Shown here: positions 8,448-17,081 of the stretch, piece by piece
How positions within the stretch are numbered: the first letter of the stretch is position 1
How the letters are laid out: each line of letters begins with the position of its first letter
Assembly: GCF_014207745.1 (NCBI RefSeq)
Contig: NZ_JACHJB010000003.1
Span: 930,001-994,000 of the forward strand
DNA: 64,000 nt
DNA from: Nonomuraea muscovyensis
GTDB lineage: Bacteria > Actinomycetota > Actinomycetes > Streptosporangiales > Streptosporangiaceae
Direction of reading: 5' to 3'
Translations under genes and position numbers: made by a program
The notes under the pieces: model-generated
Told to the model about the DNA's origin: nothing
The model's database searches: none
The model's input: only the letters and a program-made list of their open reading frames with translations

Positions 8448-10409
8448 ATGGTTGCTGAAGGCGCACTTCTCTGGGAGCCGGCCGACGAGGTCGTCAGGCG
8501 CGCGAGGCTGACCCGCTACCTGGAGTGGCTGGGCCGGTCCGGGGCGGGCTACGAGGAGGTGTGGCAGTGGTCGGTCGACAGTCCCGAGGAGTTCTGGGCG
8601 TCGATCTGGGACCACTTCGACGTGATCGGGGAGCGCGGCGACGGGCCCGTGCTCTCCGGGACGATGCCGGCCGCCGAATGGTTCGCCGGCAGCAGCCTCA
8701 ACTACGCCGAGAACGCCCTGCGCCACACCGGCGGCACCGGCGTGGTGTTCGTCTCCGAGGACGGCGCCCGCCAGGAGCTGTCCCGCGCCGAGCTGCGCGA
8801 GGAGGTGGCCCGGGTCCGGGCCGGGCTGGTCCGGCTGGGCGTGCGGCGCGGCGACCGGGTCGCCGCCTACCTGCCGAACATCCCGCAGGCGCTGATCGCC
8901 TTCCTGGCCACCGCCTCGCTCGGCGCGATCTGGTCGGCCGGCTCGCCCGACTTCGGGGTGGCAGGCATCGTGGACCGGTTCCGGCAGATCGAGCCCAAGG
9001 TGCTGATCGCGGTCGACGGCTACCGCTACAACGGCAAGGCATACGACCGCTCGGCCGCCGTGAACGAGATCGCCGCCGCGCTGCCCTCGCTGCGCGCCAC
9101 CGTGTGGATCCCCTACCTGACCGCGGCCGGTGAGGGGCTGCCGCCGCAGCAGGCCGAGCCGGCGCCCGGCCACACCGGGGAGGTGCCGCACGGCGAGGTG
9201 ATCGGCTGGGAGGGGCTGCGCGCCGAGAGCGCGCCGCTGGAGTTCGAGCGGGTGCCGTTCGGGCATCCGCTGTGGATCCTCTACTCCAGTGGCACGACCG
9301 GGTTGCCCAAGCCGATCGTGCACGGGCACGGCGGCATCGTGCTGGAGCACCTGAAGTCGCTCTCCTTCCACCAGGACCTCGGCGAAGGCGATGTGTTCTT
9401 CTGGTACACCACCACGGGCTGGATGATGTGGAACTACCTCGTCGGCGCCCTGCTGGTGGGGGCCACGCCCGTGCTCTACGACGGCTCGGCCGCCCACCCC
9501 TCGCCCGCCGTGCTGTGGCGCATCGCCGCCTCCGAGCGGGTGACGTACTTCGGGGTGGGTGCGCCGTACATCATGGCCTCGCTCAAGGCGGGCGTGCGCC
9601 CCGAAGGGCTCGACCGGCTGCGTGGGGTGGGCAGCACCGGGTCGCCGCTGCCGCCCGAGGGGTTCGCCTGGGTGGCCGAGGCGCTGCCCGGCGTGCCGGT
9701 CGGGTCCTTCTCCGGCGGCACCGACGTGTGCACGGGCTTCGTCGGCGCGACGCCGCTCCACCCCATCCGGGCGGGGATCATCCCGTGCCGGTCGCTGGGC
9801 GCGAAGGTGGAGGCGTACGACCCGGAGGGCAGGCCGGTCGTGGGCGAGGTGGGCGAGCTGGTGCTCACCCGGCCGATGCCGTCGATGCCGGTCATGTTCT
9901 GGAACGACCCGTCCGGCGAGCGCTACCGCGACAGCTACTTCGACGTCTACCCCGGGGTGTGGCGACACGGCGACTGGATCAGGATCGACGAGGAGGGGGG
10001 CTGCGTCATCTACGGCCGCTCCGACTCGACGCTGAACCGGGGCGGCGTCCGCATGGGCACCAGCGAGTTCTACCGGGTCGTCGAGCGTTTCGACGAGATC
10101 GCCGACAGCCTGGTGATCGACACCGGCCGGCTCGGGCAGGAGGGGCGGCTGCTGCTGTACGTGTCGCTCGCGGAGGGCGCCGAGCTGACCGGCGAGCTGA
10201 CGGACGCCCTGTGCAAGGCGCTGCGCGCGGAACTGTCACCCCGGCACGTGCCCGACGAGATCCGCGCGGTGCCCGGGATCCCGCGCACCTTGTCGGGCAA
10301 GAAGCTCGAGGTGCCGGTCCGCAAGATCCTCCTCGGGACCCCCGTCGAGCAGGCCGCCAACCCCGACGCCATGGCCAACCCCGAGGTGCTGACGCACTTC
10401 AGGCCCTGA
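8448..10409 (+). CDS. Acetoacetyl-CoA synthetase (acetoacetate-CoA ligase)
   Basis: The 653-residue protein is an ANL-superfamily ligase with the acetoacetyl-CoA synthetase layout: N-terminal LWEPADEVVRRARLTRYLEWL, P-loop-like YSSGTTGLPKPIVHGHGG (about residues 280-298), the GWMMWNY stretch, YFDVYPGVWRHGDW, and the catalytic Lys region near GKKLEVPVRKIL at the C-terminus. It activates acetoacetate with ATP and CoA, returning ketone bodies to acetyl-CoA or sterol/PHB metabolism. Start ATG 8448 has GGATGGGG upstream; ATG 8439 is an equal-frame alternative. Its 3' end overlaps the convergent FMN reductase gene by 11 bp. Confidence 0.92.
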   Translation: MVAEGALLWEPADEVVRRARLTRYLEWLGRSGAGYEEVWQWSVDSPEEFWASIWDHFDVIGERGDGPVLSGTMPAAEWFAGSSLNYAENALRHTGGTGVVFVSEDGARQELSRAELREEVARVRAGLVRLGVRRGDRVAAYLPNIPQALIAFLATASLGAIWSAGSPDFGVAGIVDRFRQIEPKVLIAVDGYRYNGKAYDRSAAVNEIAAALPSLRATVWIPYLTAAGEGLPPQQAEPAPGHTGEVPHGEVIGWEGLRAESAPLEFERVPFGHPLWILYSSGTTGLPKPIVHGHGGIVLEHLKSLSFHQDLGEGDVFFWYTTTGWMMWNYLVGALLVGATPVLYDGSAAHPSPAVLWRIAASERVTYFGVGAPYIMASLKAGVRPEGLDRLRGVGSTGSPLPPEGFAWVAEALPGVPVGSFSGGTDVCTGFVGATPLHPIRAGIIPCRSLGAKVEAYDPEGRPVVGEVGELVLTRPMPSMPVMFWNDPSGERYRDSYFDVYPGVWRHGDWIRIDEEGGCVIYGRSDSTLNRGGVRMGTSEFYRVVERFDEIADSLVIDTGRLGQEGRLLLYVSLAEGAELTGELTDALCKALRAELSPRHVPDEIRAVPGIPRTLSGKKLEVPVRKILLGTPVEQAANPDAMANPEVLTHFRP

Positions 10410-10956
10410 GCGGGCGCAGCGCCGACGCCCAGGAGGTGACCTGGTCCAGCATCGCGTTGACCTTCTCCTCGTGGTGGGCGGCGGGCCGGAAGACGCTCAT
10501 CTCCTCGAAGTCGGTGAACAGCGACAGCGACACCTGGGCCGGCACGTCGGCGACCTTGAGCCGGCCGAGCATCTGCCGCAGGTGCTCGGCCGCCCGGACG
10601 CCGCCGTCCACGCCGTAGCTGACCAGCCCGGCGGCCTTGTCGGCCCACTCGGCGTACAGGAAGTCGAGCCCGGACTTCAGCGCGCCCGGGATGGAGCTGT
10701 TGTACTCCGGGGTCACGAACACGAAGCCGTCGAACGCGCCGATCCGCTCGGACCAGGCCCGGGTGTGCGGGTGCTCGTAGACGCCCATGGCCGCGGGGAT
10801 CGCCTCGTCCAGGTGGGGCAGGTCGAACTCCTTGATGTCGACCAGCTCGTAGTCCGCGTCGCCGCGCTTGGCCGCCAGCTCGCTCACCCAGCGGGCCACG
10901 GTCTCGCCGTTGCGACCGGGGCGGGTGCTGCCGATGACGATGCCTATCCTGATCAC
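10399..10956 (-). CDS. NADPH-dependent FMN reductase
   Basis: The 185-residue flavodoxin-like protein begins IRIGIVIGSTRPGRNGETVARW, the phosphate-binding loop for FMN, and has TPEYNSSIPGALKSGLDFL, the second FMN-contact motif of the family. It should reduce flavins, quinones or azo compounds with NAD(P)H in the cytosol. The GTG start at 10956 has GAGGAGC upstream and overlaps the stop of the preceding oxidoreductase (GTGA), so the two are translationally coupled. The pair may form a quinone or electrophile detoxification unit controlled by the divergent AraC gene. Confidence 0.9.
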   Translation of the reverse strand: MIRIGIVIGSTRPGRNGETVARWVSELAAKRGDADYELVDIKEFDLPHLDEAIPAAMGVYEHPHTRAWSERIGAFDGFVFVTPEYNSSIPGALKSGLDFLYAEWADKAAGLVSYGVDGGVRAAEHLRQMLGRLKVADVPAQVSLSLFTDFEEMSVFRPAAHHEEKVNAMLDQVTSWASALRPLRA

Positions 10957-11906
10957 GATGTGCTCCTCGGAATGATGATGATCTTGCCACGGGTGCGGCC
11001 GGACTCCGCTCTGCGGTGGATGTCGTGCAGGGCGGTCAGCGGGTGGGACTCGGCGATCTCCACGGTGAGCGCGCCCGCGTCGATGAGCGCCACCAGCTCC
11101 CGCAGCTGGGCGGGATCGTTGCGGGCGACGAAGTGGGTGGCCTGGGGCGAGTCGACGGGCGTCGCCACGGTGACGATCCGGCCGCCGGGCCGTACCAGGC
11201 CGGTCAGCCGCTGTGCCGCCTCCGGGGGGATGCCCGCGAGGTTGAGCACCACGTCCATGCCGCCGGGCAGCGGGGCGGCGGTGTAGTCCACCACCTCGTC
11301 GGCGCCGAGGCGGCGGACCGCCGCCTCGCTGCGCGGGCTCGCCGTGGCCACCACGGTGGCGCCGGCCCGCTTGGCGAGCTGCACCGCGAACATGCCGATC
11401 CCGCCACCCGCGCCGTTGACCAGCACCGTCTGGCCGGGCCCGAGGCGGGCGTGCTCGAAGACGGCCTGCCAGGCGGTGAGCCCGGCGACCGGGACGGCGG
11501 CCGCGTCGGCCGGCGGGATCGTCTCGGGCGCTCGGGCCAGCACGGCGGCCGGCGCCACCGTGTAGTCGGCGGCGGCCCCGTCCACCAGGCCGATCACCCG
11601 GTCGCCGGGCGCCAGGGCCGTCACCTCCGGGCCGGCCTCGACGACCGTGCCCGAGACGTCCCAGCCGAGGGTGTGCGGCAGGGTCACGGGCAGCACGCCG
11701 TCGAGCAGCCCGAGCCGCAGCCCCACCTCCGACGGGTTGAACGAGGTGGCAGCCACCTCGACGAGCACCTCGCCCGGCCCGGGGCGCGGACGCGGGACCT
11801 CCTCGTAGCGGATGACGGACGCGTCGCCGTAGGCGTGGATCCGCGCCGCCCGCATCCTGCCGCCGCTCCCGGCCGGGGCCTTCTCGTCCTGTTGGACCAC
11901 AGTCAT
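10953..11906 (-). CDS. Zinc-independent NADP-dependent quinone oxidoreductase (MDR family)
   Basis: The 317-residue protein has the medium-chain dehydrogenase layout: a GroES-like N-terminal half (RAARIHAYGDASVIRYEEVP, DVSGTVVEAG) and a Rossmann half with the nucleotide loop VLVNGAGGGIGMFAVQLAKRA. Cysteine ligands for catalytic or structural zinc are absent, as in quinone reductases. It likely reduces quinones or alpha,beta-unsaturated carbonyls with NADPH. ATG 11906 is preceded by an excellent AAAGGAGGG. The gene is divergent from an AraC regulator and coupled to an FMN reductase. Confidence 0.9.
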   Translation of the reverse strand: MTVVQQDEKAPAGSGGRMRAARIHAYGDASVIRYEEVPRPRPGPGEVLVEVAATSFNPSEVGLRLGLLDGVLPVTLPHTLGWDVSGTVVEAGPEVTALAPGDRVIGLVDGAAADYTVAPAAVLARAPETIPPADAAAVPVAGLTAWQAVFEHARLGPGQTVLVNGAGGGIGMFAVQLAKRAGATVVATASPRSEAAVRRLGADEVVDYTAAPLPGGMDVVLNLAGIPPEAAQRLTGLVRPGGRIVTVATPVDSPQATHFVARNDPAQLRELVALIDAGALTVEIAESHPLTALHDIHRRAESGRTRGKIIIIPRSTS

Positions 11907-12022
11907 TGGGCCCTCCTTTCGCCCTGGCAACGGTAGGAGCAGCCCGGGAGACATCCAATGCGTGAGAGTCTGCCTTTTCTTCGCCAGCGTCTCGCTCGAT
12001 CAGGTGTGAGTAGACTTCAGCC

Positions 12023-13003
12023 ATGGACGTGCTCAGTGACGTGATGGCCATCGTCCGCACCGGACGCCCCCGGTCCGCCCGGGTCGAGTGGCACGCGCCG
12101 TGGGGTCAGCGGTTCCCGGCGCAGCCCGGCTCGGCGGGCTTCCAGGTGATCCTGCAGGGCGGCGCGTGGCTGATCCCGCCCACCGGCGACCCGGTGCAGC
12201 TGCACGTCGGCGACGTGGTGTTCTTCCCCCACGGGCACGGTTACGCGCTGGCCGACAGCCCGGCGACGCCGGTGGGCGAGGCCGACTGCGATCCCGAGGA
12301 GGAGCGCGAGCTGTTCGCCTCGGCGTCCATCGCCGGGCCGGGCGCGGCCACGGTGACGCTCTGCGGCGGCTACCGGCTCGACGCCGGCAAGGGCCACCCG
12401 GTGCTGCGCGAGCTGCCGGAGATGATCCACCTGCCCGCCCGGCTCGGCCACCATCCCGAGCTGCGCGCGGCCGTCGACCTGCTCGCGGGCGAGATCGCCG
12501 GCCCCCGGCTGGGTGCCGACACGGTCGTGTCCTCCCTGCTCGACACGCTGCTGGTCTACATCCTGCGCGCCTGGTTCGACGCGCCCTCGCAGCACTGCCA
12601 GACCGGCGGCTGGTCCGCCGCGCTGACCGACCCGGCCATCGCCGCGGCCCTCGACGCCATGCACCGCGACCCCGCCCACCCGTGGACCGTCCAGGCGCTC
12701 GGCGCCCGCGGGGGCCTGTCGCGGGCCGCCTTCTCGCGCCGCTTCACCGCCCTGGTCGGGCAGCCGCCGCTGGCCTACCTCACCTGGTGGCGGCTGGCCA
12801 CCGCCGCCCGCCTGCTGCGCGGGTCCGACGTCTCGCTGGGCGCGGTGGCCGCCCAGGTCGGCTACGGCTCGGAGTTCGCGTTCGCCAACGCCTTCAAACG
12901 CGAGTACGGCCTGCCGCCGGGCCGCTACCGGCGCGAGGTCTGCCCGCGGCCGCCCGAGGACGCCGCCTGGTCACCGCGCCGGGCGCACCCGAGCCCGGCC
13001 TGA
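12023..13003 (+). CDS. AraC-family transcriptional regulator with cupin sensor domain
   Basis: The 326-residue protein has an N-terminal cupin-type ligand domain (about 10-120, WLIPPTGDPVQLHVGDVVFFPHG) and two C-terminal AraC helix-turn-helix motifs (about 215-310; GLSRAAFSRRFTALVGQPPLAYLTWWRL and YGSEFAFANAFKREYGLPPGRYR, each shown in part). Sensors of this type respond to small electrophiles or hydrocarbons. It is divergent from the quinone oxidoreductase/FMN reductase pair across 116 bp, the usual layout for a local activator or repressor. The inducer is unknown. Confidence 0.9.
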   Translation: MDVLSDVMAIVRTGRPRSARVEWHAPWGQRFPAQPGSAGFQVILQGGAWLIPPTGDPVQLHVGDVVFFPHGHGYALADSPATPVGEADCDPEEERELFASASIAGPGAATVTLCGGYRLDAGKGHPVLRELPEMIHLPARLGHHPELRAAVDLLAGEIAGPRLGADTVVSSLLDTLLVYILRAWFDAPSQHCQTGGWSAALTDPAIAAALDAMHRDPAHPWTVQALGARGGLSRAAFSRRFTALVGQPPLAYLTWWRLATAARLLRGSDVSLGAVAAQVGYGSEFAFANAFKREYGLPPGRYRREVCPRPPEDAAWSPRRAHPSPA

Positions 13004-13030
13004 CCCCTGCCCCGGGGCGGAGGCCCGAGG

Positions 13031-14464
13031 TCAGAAGCCCTGGGGGAGCCGGAAGACGCGGGCCGGGTCGTAGGCCGTCTTGACCTGGGCGAGCCGGGCC
13101 GCGTTCGCGCCGTAGTAGGCCGTGCGCCAGCTCGTCAGGTCCGGGTCGGCGTAGTTGACGTACGCGTGGTCGCCGAGATGCGGGGCCAGGTCGGCGTGGA
13201 CACGGCGCAGCCACGTACGGTCCCGGCCGTCGGCGTTGTACTGCACGCTGAACAGCGCGGCCCGGTGCGGGAAGGCCGTCGCGTCCGGCCGGACCCGCGC
13301 CACCGCGCCGCCGAGGGCGTCCAGCATCACCATGTGCCGGCCGGGCCGCGCCACCCCGGCGACCAGCGCCCGCACCCCGTCGGGCGGCAGCGGCCGGTAG
13401 GCCAGGTGCGACTTGGCCACGTAGACCGCCCTGCCCAGCCGCCCGTGTGGGGCGGGATGGCACTGGGCCACCGACAGCGACGAGCAGCCGCCCATCACCT
13501 TCATGGCCTCCAGATGCGAGGTACGGGTGACCGAGCGGGACGACGGGCGGCCGGCCCGCGCCACGAGGGAGCCCAGCAGCCGGTCCAGCACCGCCCGGCC
13601 GCCCAGGTGGACGCCGGACAGCCGGACCTCGGGCCCGCCCGCGCCGCGCGAGAGGGCGAGCGAGGACCACAGCTCGTCCGGGGCGCCCGGCGCCCACGCC
13701 TGCCAGGCCCGCACGGTCGCGGCCGCCGTGGACCACGGCCAGCTCAGGAAGAACACGTGGAGGTCGCGGGCCGGATGCGTGCGGAAGGTGAACGACACGG
13801 CGACGCCGAAGTTGCCGCCGCCACCGCCCCGGCAGGCCCAGAACAGGTCGGGATGGCGCCGCTCGTCACAGGTGAGCAGCCGGCCGTCCGCCGTCACGAT
13901 GTCGACCGACTCCATCATGTCGCAGGTCAGGCCGTACATGCGGGACATCACGCCGATGCCGCCGCCGAGCGCGAGGCCGCTCAGCCCCACCGTCGGGCAG
14001 GTGCCCGCGGGGATGCTCACCCCGTGCCGGGCCAGCTTGGCGTACACGTCGATCAGCTTGGCGCCGGCGCCGATCGTGGCGCGGCCGTCCCGGTAGCGGA
14101 CGGCGTCCATCCGTGAGACGTCCACGACCAGTCCCGTGCCGGTGGACCAGCCCGGATAGGAGTGGCCGCCCGAGCGGGCGGTGACCGGCAGCCGGTGCTC
14201 GCGGACGAACGCCAGGCAGCGGGACACGTCGGCCGCCGCGGCGCAGTAGGCGACGCCACGTGGCCGCACCGTGTCGTAGGCGGGATTGAACAGGCGCCGC
14301 GCCGTGCCGTACCGGGCGTCTCCGGGCAGCACCAGCGTCCCGGCGAGCCGGCGGCGCAGGCGGGCCCAGTCGGGCGCCGCACCGCCCCGGTCCCGTGCCT
14401 GCCGGTCCAGCGCCCCGAGCAGCGGCGCCGCGGCGGCGGTGTGGAGGAAGTCTCGACGGTCCAT
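13031..14464 (-). CDS. FAD-linked oxidase of the berberine bridge enzyme (BBE) family, Tat signal
   Basis: The 477-residue protein begins MDRRDFLHTAAAAPLLGA, a twin-arginine signal, so it should be exported folded with its cofactor. The FAD_binding_4 domain follows, with His101 in SGGHSYPG and Cys156 in PAGTCPTVG at the two positions used for bicovalent FAD attachment in BBE enzymes. The C-terminal BBE motif is YVNYADPDL. Family members oxidise alcohols, sugars or secondary-metabolite intermediates with oxygen. ATG 14464 has GGAGG upstream. It is not obviously linked to neighbouring redox genes except by strand. Confidence 0.88.
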   Translation of the reverse strand: MDRRDFLHTAAAAPLLGALDRQARDRGGAAPDWARLRRRLAGTLVLPGDARYGTARRLFNPAYDTVRPRGVAYCAAAADVSRCLAFVREHRLPVTARSGGHSYPGWSTGTGLVVDVSRMDAVRYRDGRATIGAGAKLIDVYAKLARHGVSIPAGTCPTVGLSGLALGGGIGVMSRMYGLTCDMMESVDIVTADGRLLTCDERRHPDLFWACRGGGGGNFGVAVSFTFRTHPARDLHVFFLSWPWSTAAATVRAWQAWAPGAPDELWSSLALSRGAGGPEVRLSGVHLGGRAVLDRLLGSLVARAGRPSSRSVTRTSHLEAMKVMGGCSSLSVAQCHPAPHGRLGRAVYVAKSHLAYRPLPPDGVRALVAGVARPGRHMVMLDALGGAVARVRPDATAFPHRAALFSVQYNADGRDRTWLRRVHADLAPHLGDHAYVNYADPDLTSWRTAYYGANAARLAQVKTAYDPARVFRLPQGF

Positions 14465-14593
14465 GGGGCCTCCGGTGATCGGTACGGGCTCCTGGGTGAG
14501 ACGCTGTCCCAGTATGGCTGGTTCGCGGATGTCGGGTGCGGGGGAAGGGGTGCTCGGCCCGCCCGGACGCACTTCGGACGGGCCGAGCGGCTC

Positions 14594-16096
14594 TCACCCC
14601 GTCCTGACGGCCACCGGCGTGGTCTCCGCCAGGCGCAGCGCCAGCGCCGGGCACATGTCCACCGCCCGGCGCGCCTCCTTCACCATCCAGCCGGGCACGG
14701 TCCTGAACGACGGGAACCCGAACCCGTCCAGCTCCACGAACTCCGGCAGCAGGTGCGCGCACAGGCCGTGCCCCTGGCAGCGGCTCCAGTCGACGTCGAG
14801 GCGGTAGTCGGGCTCCACCTCCGGCTCGGGCAGCGGCAGCACGCCGCGCACCGGCCGGCCGCACGAGCCGTAGTCGCGGTGGACCGCGATCTCGCTCTCG
14901 AACGTGTCCAGCGCCGACAGCACGAACCGGGCCGTGCCGTCCGGATGGAAGCAGGCCCCGCGCCGCTCGACCGTGCGCACGGCCCGGCGGACCGCGTCGG
15001 TCGAGCCGCTGCCCTCGGTCAGCTCGATGAGCTGCCTGGCCACCTCGGGCAGGCCCAGCCGGCACGGCCCGCACTGGCCCGCCGACTGCGAGGCCAGGTA
15101 GGCGGTGATCCGGGCGGCCTCGCCGAGCGGGCAGGTGGCCTCGCCGAGCGGCACGACGATCCCGGCGCCGAGGTCGGCTCCGGCGGCCTTCATGCCCGCA
15201 CGCGAGATCACCGCGTTGACGGCCGCGTCCGGGGTCAGCCAGGCGCCGTGGTAGCCGCCCACCAGCACGCCGTCGCCCGGATCGGCGTCGCACATGTCCA
15301 GCACGTCGGCCAGCAGGGTGCCGGTCGGCACCTCCACGACCGCGTTGCGGCAGGCGGTGCCGCTCATGGTCAGCAGCACCGTGCCGGGCTCCCGGCTGGT
15401 GCCCACCTCGGCGTACTCCTCCGGGCCCAGCTCGGCGAGCAGCGCGAGCTGGGCGTAGGTCTCGGTGTTGGACAGCAGCGTCGGCAGCCCGTCCACGCCG
15501 GTCTGCGCGGCCCGTCGCTTGCGGCCGGGTGGGATGCCCTCCAGGCCGTTCACGGCGTTGACGAGCGCGCCGCCCTCGCCGGAGATGAAGCGCTCCTGCA
15601 GCCCGACCACGCGGATCGGGATGTGGCTCTCGGCGGCGCCCGCGACCTTCGCGGCCCGGCGCTCGTTCACGGCGGCGGTGATCGACGCCTCGGCCACCTC
15701 GCCGCCGGCGGTCGCGACGACCACCTCGCGGGCGTTCAGCGCCTCGGCCGCCAGCACCGCGCCGTCCAGCACCAGGTGCGGAGTGCGGGTGAGCAGCATG
15801 GCGTCCTTGGAACTGGCCGGCTCGCCCTCGGCGCCGTTGACGAGCACGACGCTCTCCCGCGACCCGGCCGCGTCGGACACCGCGCGCAGTTTGCGGCCGA
15901 ACGGGAACGCCGCCCCGCCCCTGCCGCGCATGTCGACCTCGTTCGCCAGGGAGATGAGGGTCTCCACGTCGCGCGGGACGGGCTCGCCGTGCACGGTGCG
16001 GTGGGCGGGCAGGTCCAGGCGCCGGGTGTGCTCCAGCCCTGCGGTCAGGCGGGCCGGCCCCAGCCGTAACACCTCGGGCACTCGGTGCGGGATCAC
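14594..16096 (-). CDS. NuoF-like flavoprotein fused to a C-terminal ferredoxin domain
   Basis: This 500-residue protein has the NADH-binding complex I subunit F core: GRGGAAFPFGRK (about 58-69), NGAEGEPASSKD, and the N3-type 4Fe-4S cluster site with CGPCRLGL (about 340). After about residue 420 it continues into a small ferredoxin (RCQGHGLCAHLLPEFVELD and VDMCPALAL), with the spacing of the 3Fe-4S or 4Fe-4S type. It probably oxidises NAD(P)H or another donor and sends electrons out through the ferredoxin. GTG 16096 has CAGGAGA upstream. It lies 28 bp after a haem-type membrane protein, a likely redox partner. It is not part of a nuo operon here. Confidence 0.85.
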   Translation of the reverse strand: MIPHRVPEVLRLGPARLTAGLEHTRRLDLPAHRTVHGEPVPRDVETLISLANEVDMRGRGGAAFPFGRKLRAVSDAAGSRESVVLVNGAEGEPASSKDAMLLTRTPHLVLDGAVLAAEALNAREVVVATAGGEVAEASITAAVNERRAAKVAGAAESHIPIRVVGLQERFISGEGGALVNAVNGLEGIPPGRKRRAAQTGVDGLPTLLSNTETYAQLALLAELGPEEYAEVGTSREPGTVLLTMSGTACRNAVVEVPTGTLLADVLDMCDADPGDGVLVGGYHGAWLTPDAAVNAVISRAGMKAAGADLGAGIVVPLGEATCPLGEAARITAYLASQSAGQCGPCRLGLPEVARQLIELTEGSGSTDAVRRAVRTVERRGACFHPDGTARFVLSALDTFESEIAVHRDYGSCGRPVRGVLPLPEPEVEPDYRLDVDWSRCQGHGLCAHLLPEFVELDGFGFPSFRTVPGWMVKEARRAVDMCPALALRLAETTPVAVRTG

Positions 16097-16124
16097 GTTG
16101 TCTCCTGGGCGTCGCTCTGCGGTG

Positions 16125-16904
16125 TCATCCGGCCTCCCGGTACCTGCGCCGGGCGGCGGCGAGGCTCACCGGCGCGTTGATCTCCTCGGGGCGCACGAGC
16201 GGCTCGGTGGAGACCGCCGGGCCCTCGACGGCCTCCGGCAACGTGGCGGGCCTGAGCAGCGTGGCCAGCACTCGTACCAGCAGGGCCGCGCCGACCGCCG
16301 CGAGGCAGGCCGCGTACGACCAGACCACCCAGCCGGCGGCGGGCCGGCCGGCGGTCAGGCCGTGCAGCACCGCGACCGGCCAGGCCAGGTAGGCCCCGCC
16401 GTGCAGCAGCCGCCACATCCACGGCCGGCCGCTGACCGCGAACCGGCCCCGGATGATGCCGGTCGCGATGACCATGATCATCAGGTTGCACGAGACCGCG
16501 CCGAGAGCCACCCAGATCCCGGCGGTCGGCAGCAGGATGGCGGTGACCGGGACGTGGTTCAGCGTCATCATCAGGACCACGTGCGTCATCAGGTAACCCA
16601 GGCCGATGACGGCGGTGGCCCGGTGGGCGAGCTGCGCCCGCACCCGGTTGGCGGGGGAGAGGAAGACCCGCTCGGTGGTGAGCAGGCCCAGCCCGACGGT
16701 CGCGGTGAACAGCACGAGCGCGAACACGCCCGCGTAGAGCTCGAGGAAGGCCACCCCTCGGCCCAGGAGCGCCATCCCGCGTTCGGTCCTGGCCAGGGCG
16801 AACACGGACAGCGCCACGGCGGCTATGGCGGCGCTCGCCGCGAGCCGGACCCTGCGGTCGTCCAGCCTGGTGGGGGCGTGCCGGGGGGTTCGTCTGTGGA
16901 GCAT
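16125..16904 (-). CDS. Ferric-reductase-like haem transmembrane protein
   Basis: The 259-residue protein has about six transmembrane helices. Two helices each carry a pair of histidines about a dozen residues apart: HRATAVIGLGYLMTH and HGGAYLAWPVAVLH. This is the bis-haem arrangement of the ferric reductase/cytochrome b superfamily. It probably moves electrons across the membrane. The NuoF-ferredoxin fusion is 28 bp downstream and could be its cytoplasmic donor. No flavin/NAD domain is fused to it. ATG 16904 was chosen with GGAGGG 10 nt upstream; an upstream in-frame start at 16958 is possible. Confidence 0.82.
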   Translation of the reverse strand: MLHRRTPRHAPTRLDDRRVRLAASAAIAAVALSVFALARTERGMALLGRGVAFLELYAGVFALVLFTATVGLGLLTTERVFLSPANRVRAQLAHRATAVIGLGYLMTHVVLMMTLNHVPVTAILLPTAGIWVALGAVSCNLMIMVIATGIIRGRFAVSGRPWMWRLLHGGAYLAWPVAVLHGLTAGRPAAGWVVWSYAACLAAVGAALLVRVLATLLRPATLPEAVEGPAVSTEPLVRPEEINAPVSLAAARRRYREAG

Positions 16905-16995
16905 GGATTGGTTTCCCTCCAAGGTCGGTTGAGGGTGCGCCTCGGGAGGGTCAGGCAAGCCTGACGGTGCCGCCCGACCGGGTCACCCGCCCGAT

Positions 16996-17035
16996 CCCGT
17001 CCCGGTCCCGCCGGGGGAGGCGGGGCCGGGACGGG
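16996..17035 (-). terminator. Strong hairpin terminator after the DUF1996 gene
   Basis: Bases 16996-17012 pair with 17019-17035 over 17 bp with one G:T position and a 6-nt loop. It lies downstream of the minus-strand DUF1996 gene. There is no U tract on that strand, which is common for actinobacterial terminators. Confidence 0.65.
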
Positions 17036-17081
17036 CGGGGCGGTGGGACCGGGGCGGGCGGCCGGGTGGGGCGGGTTCAGG

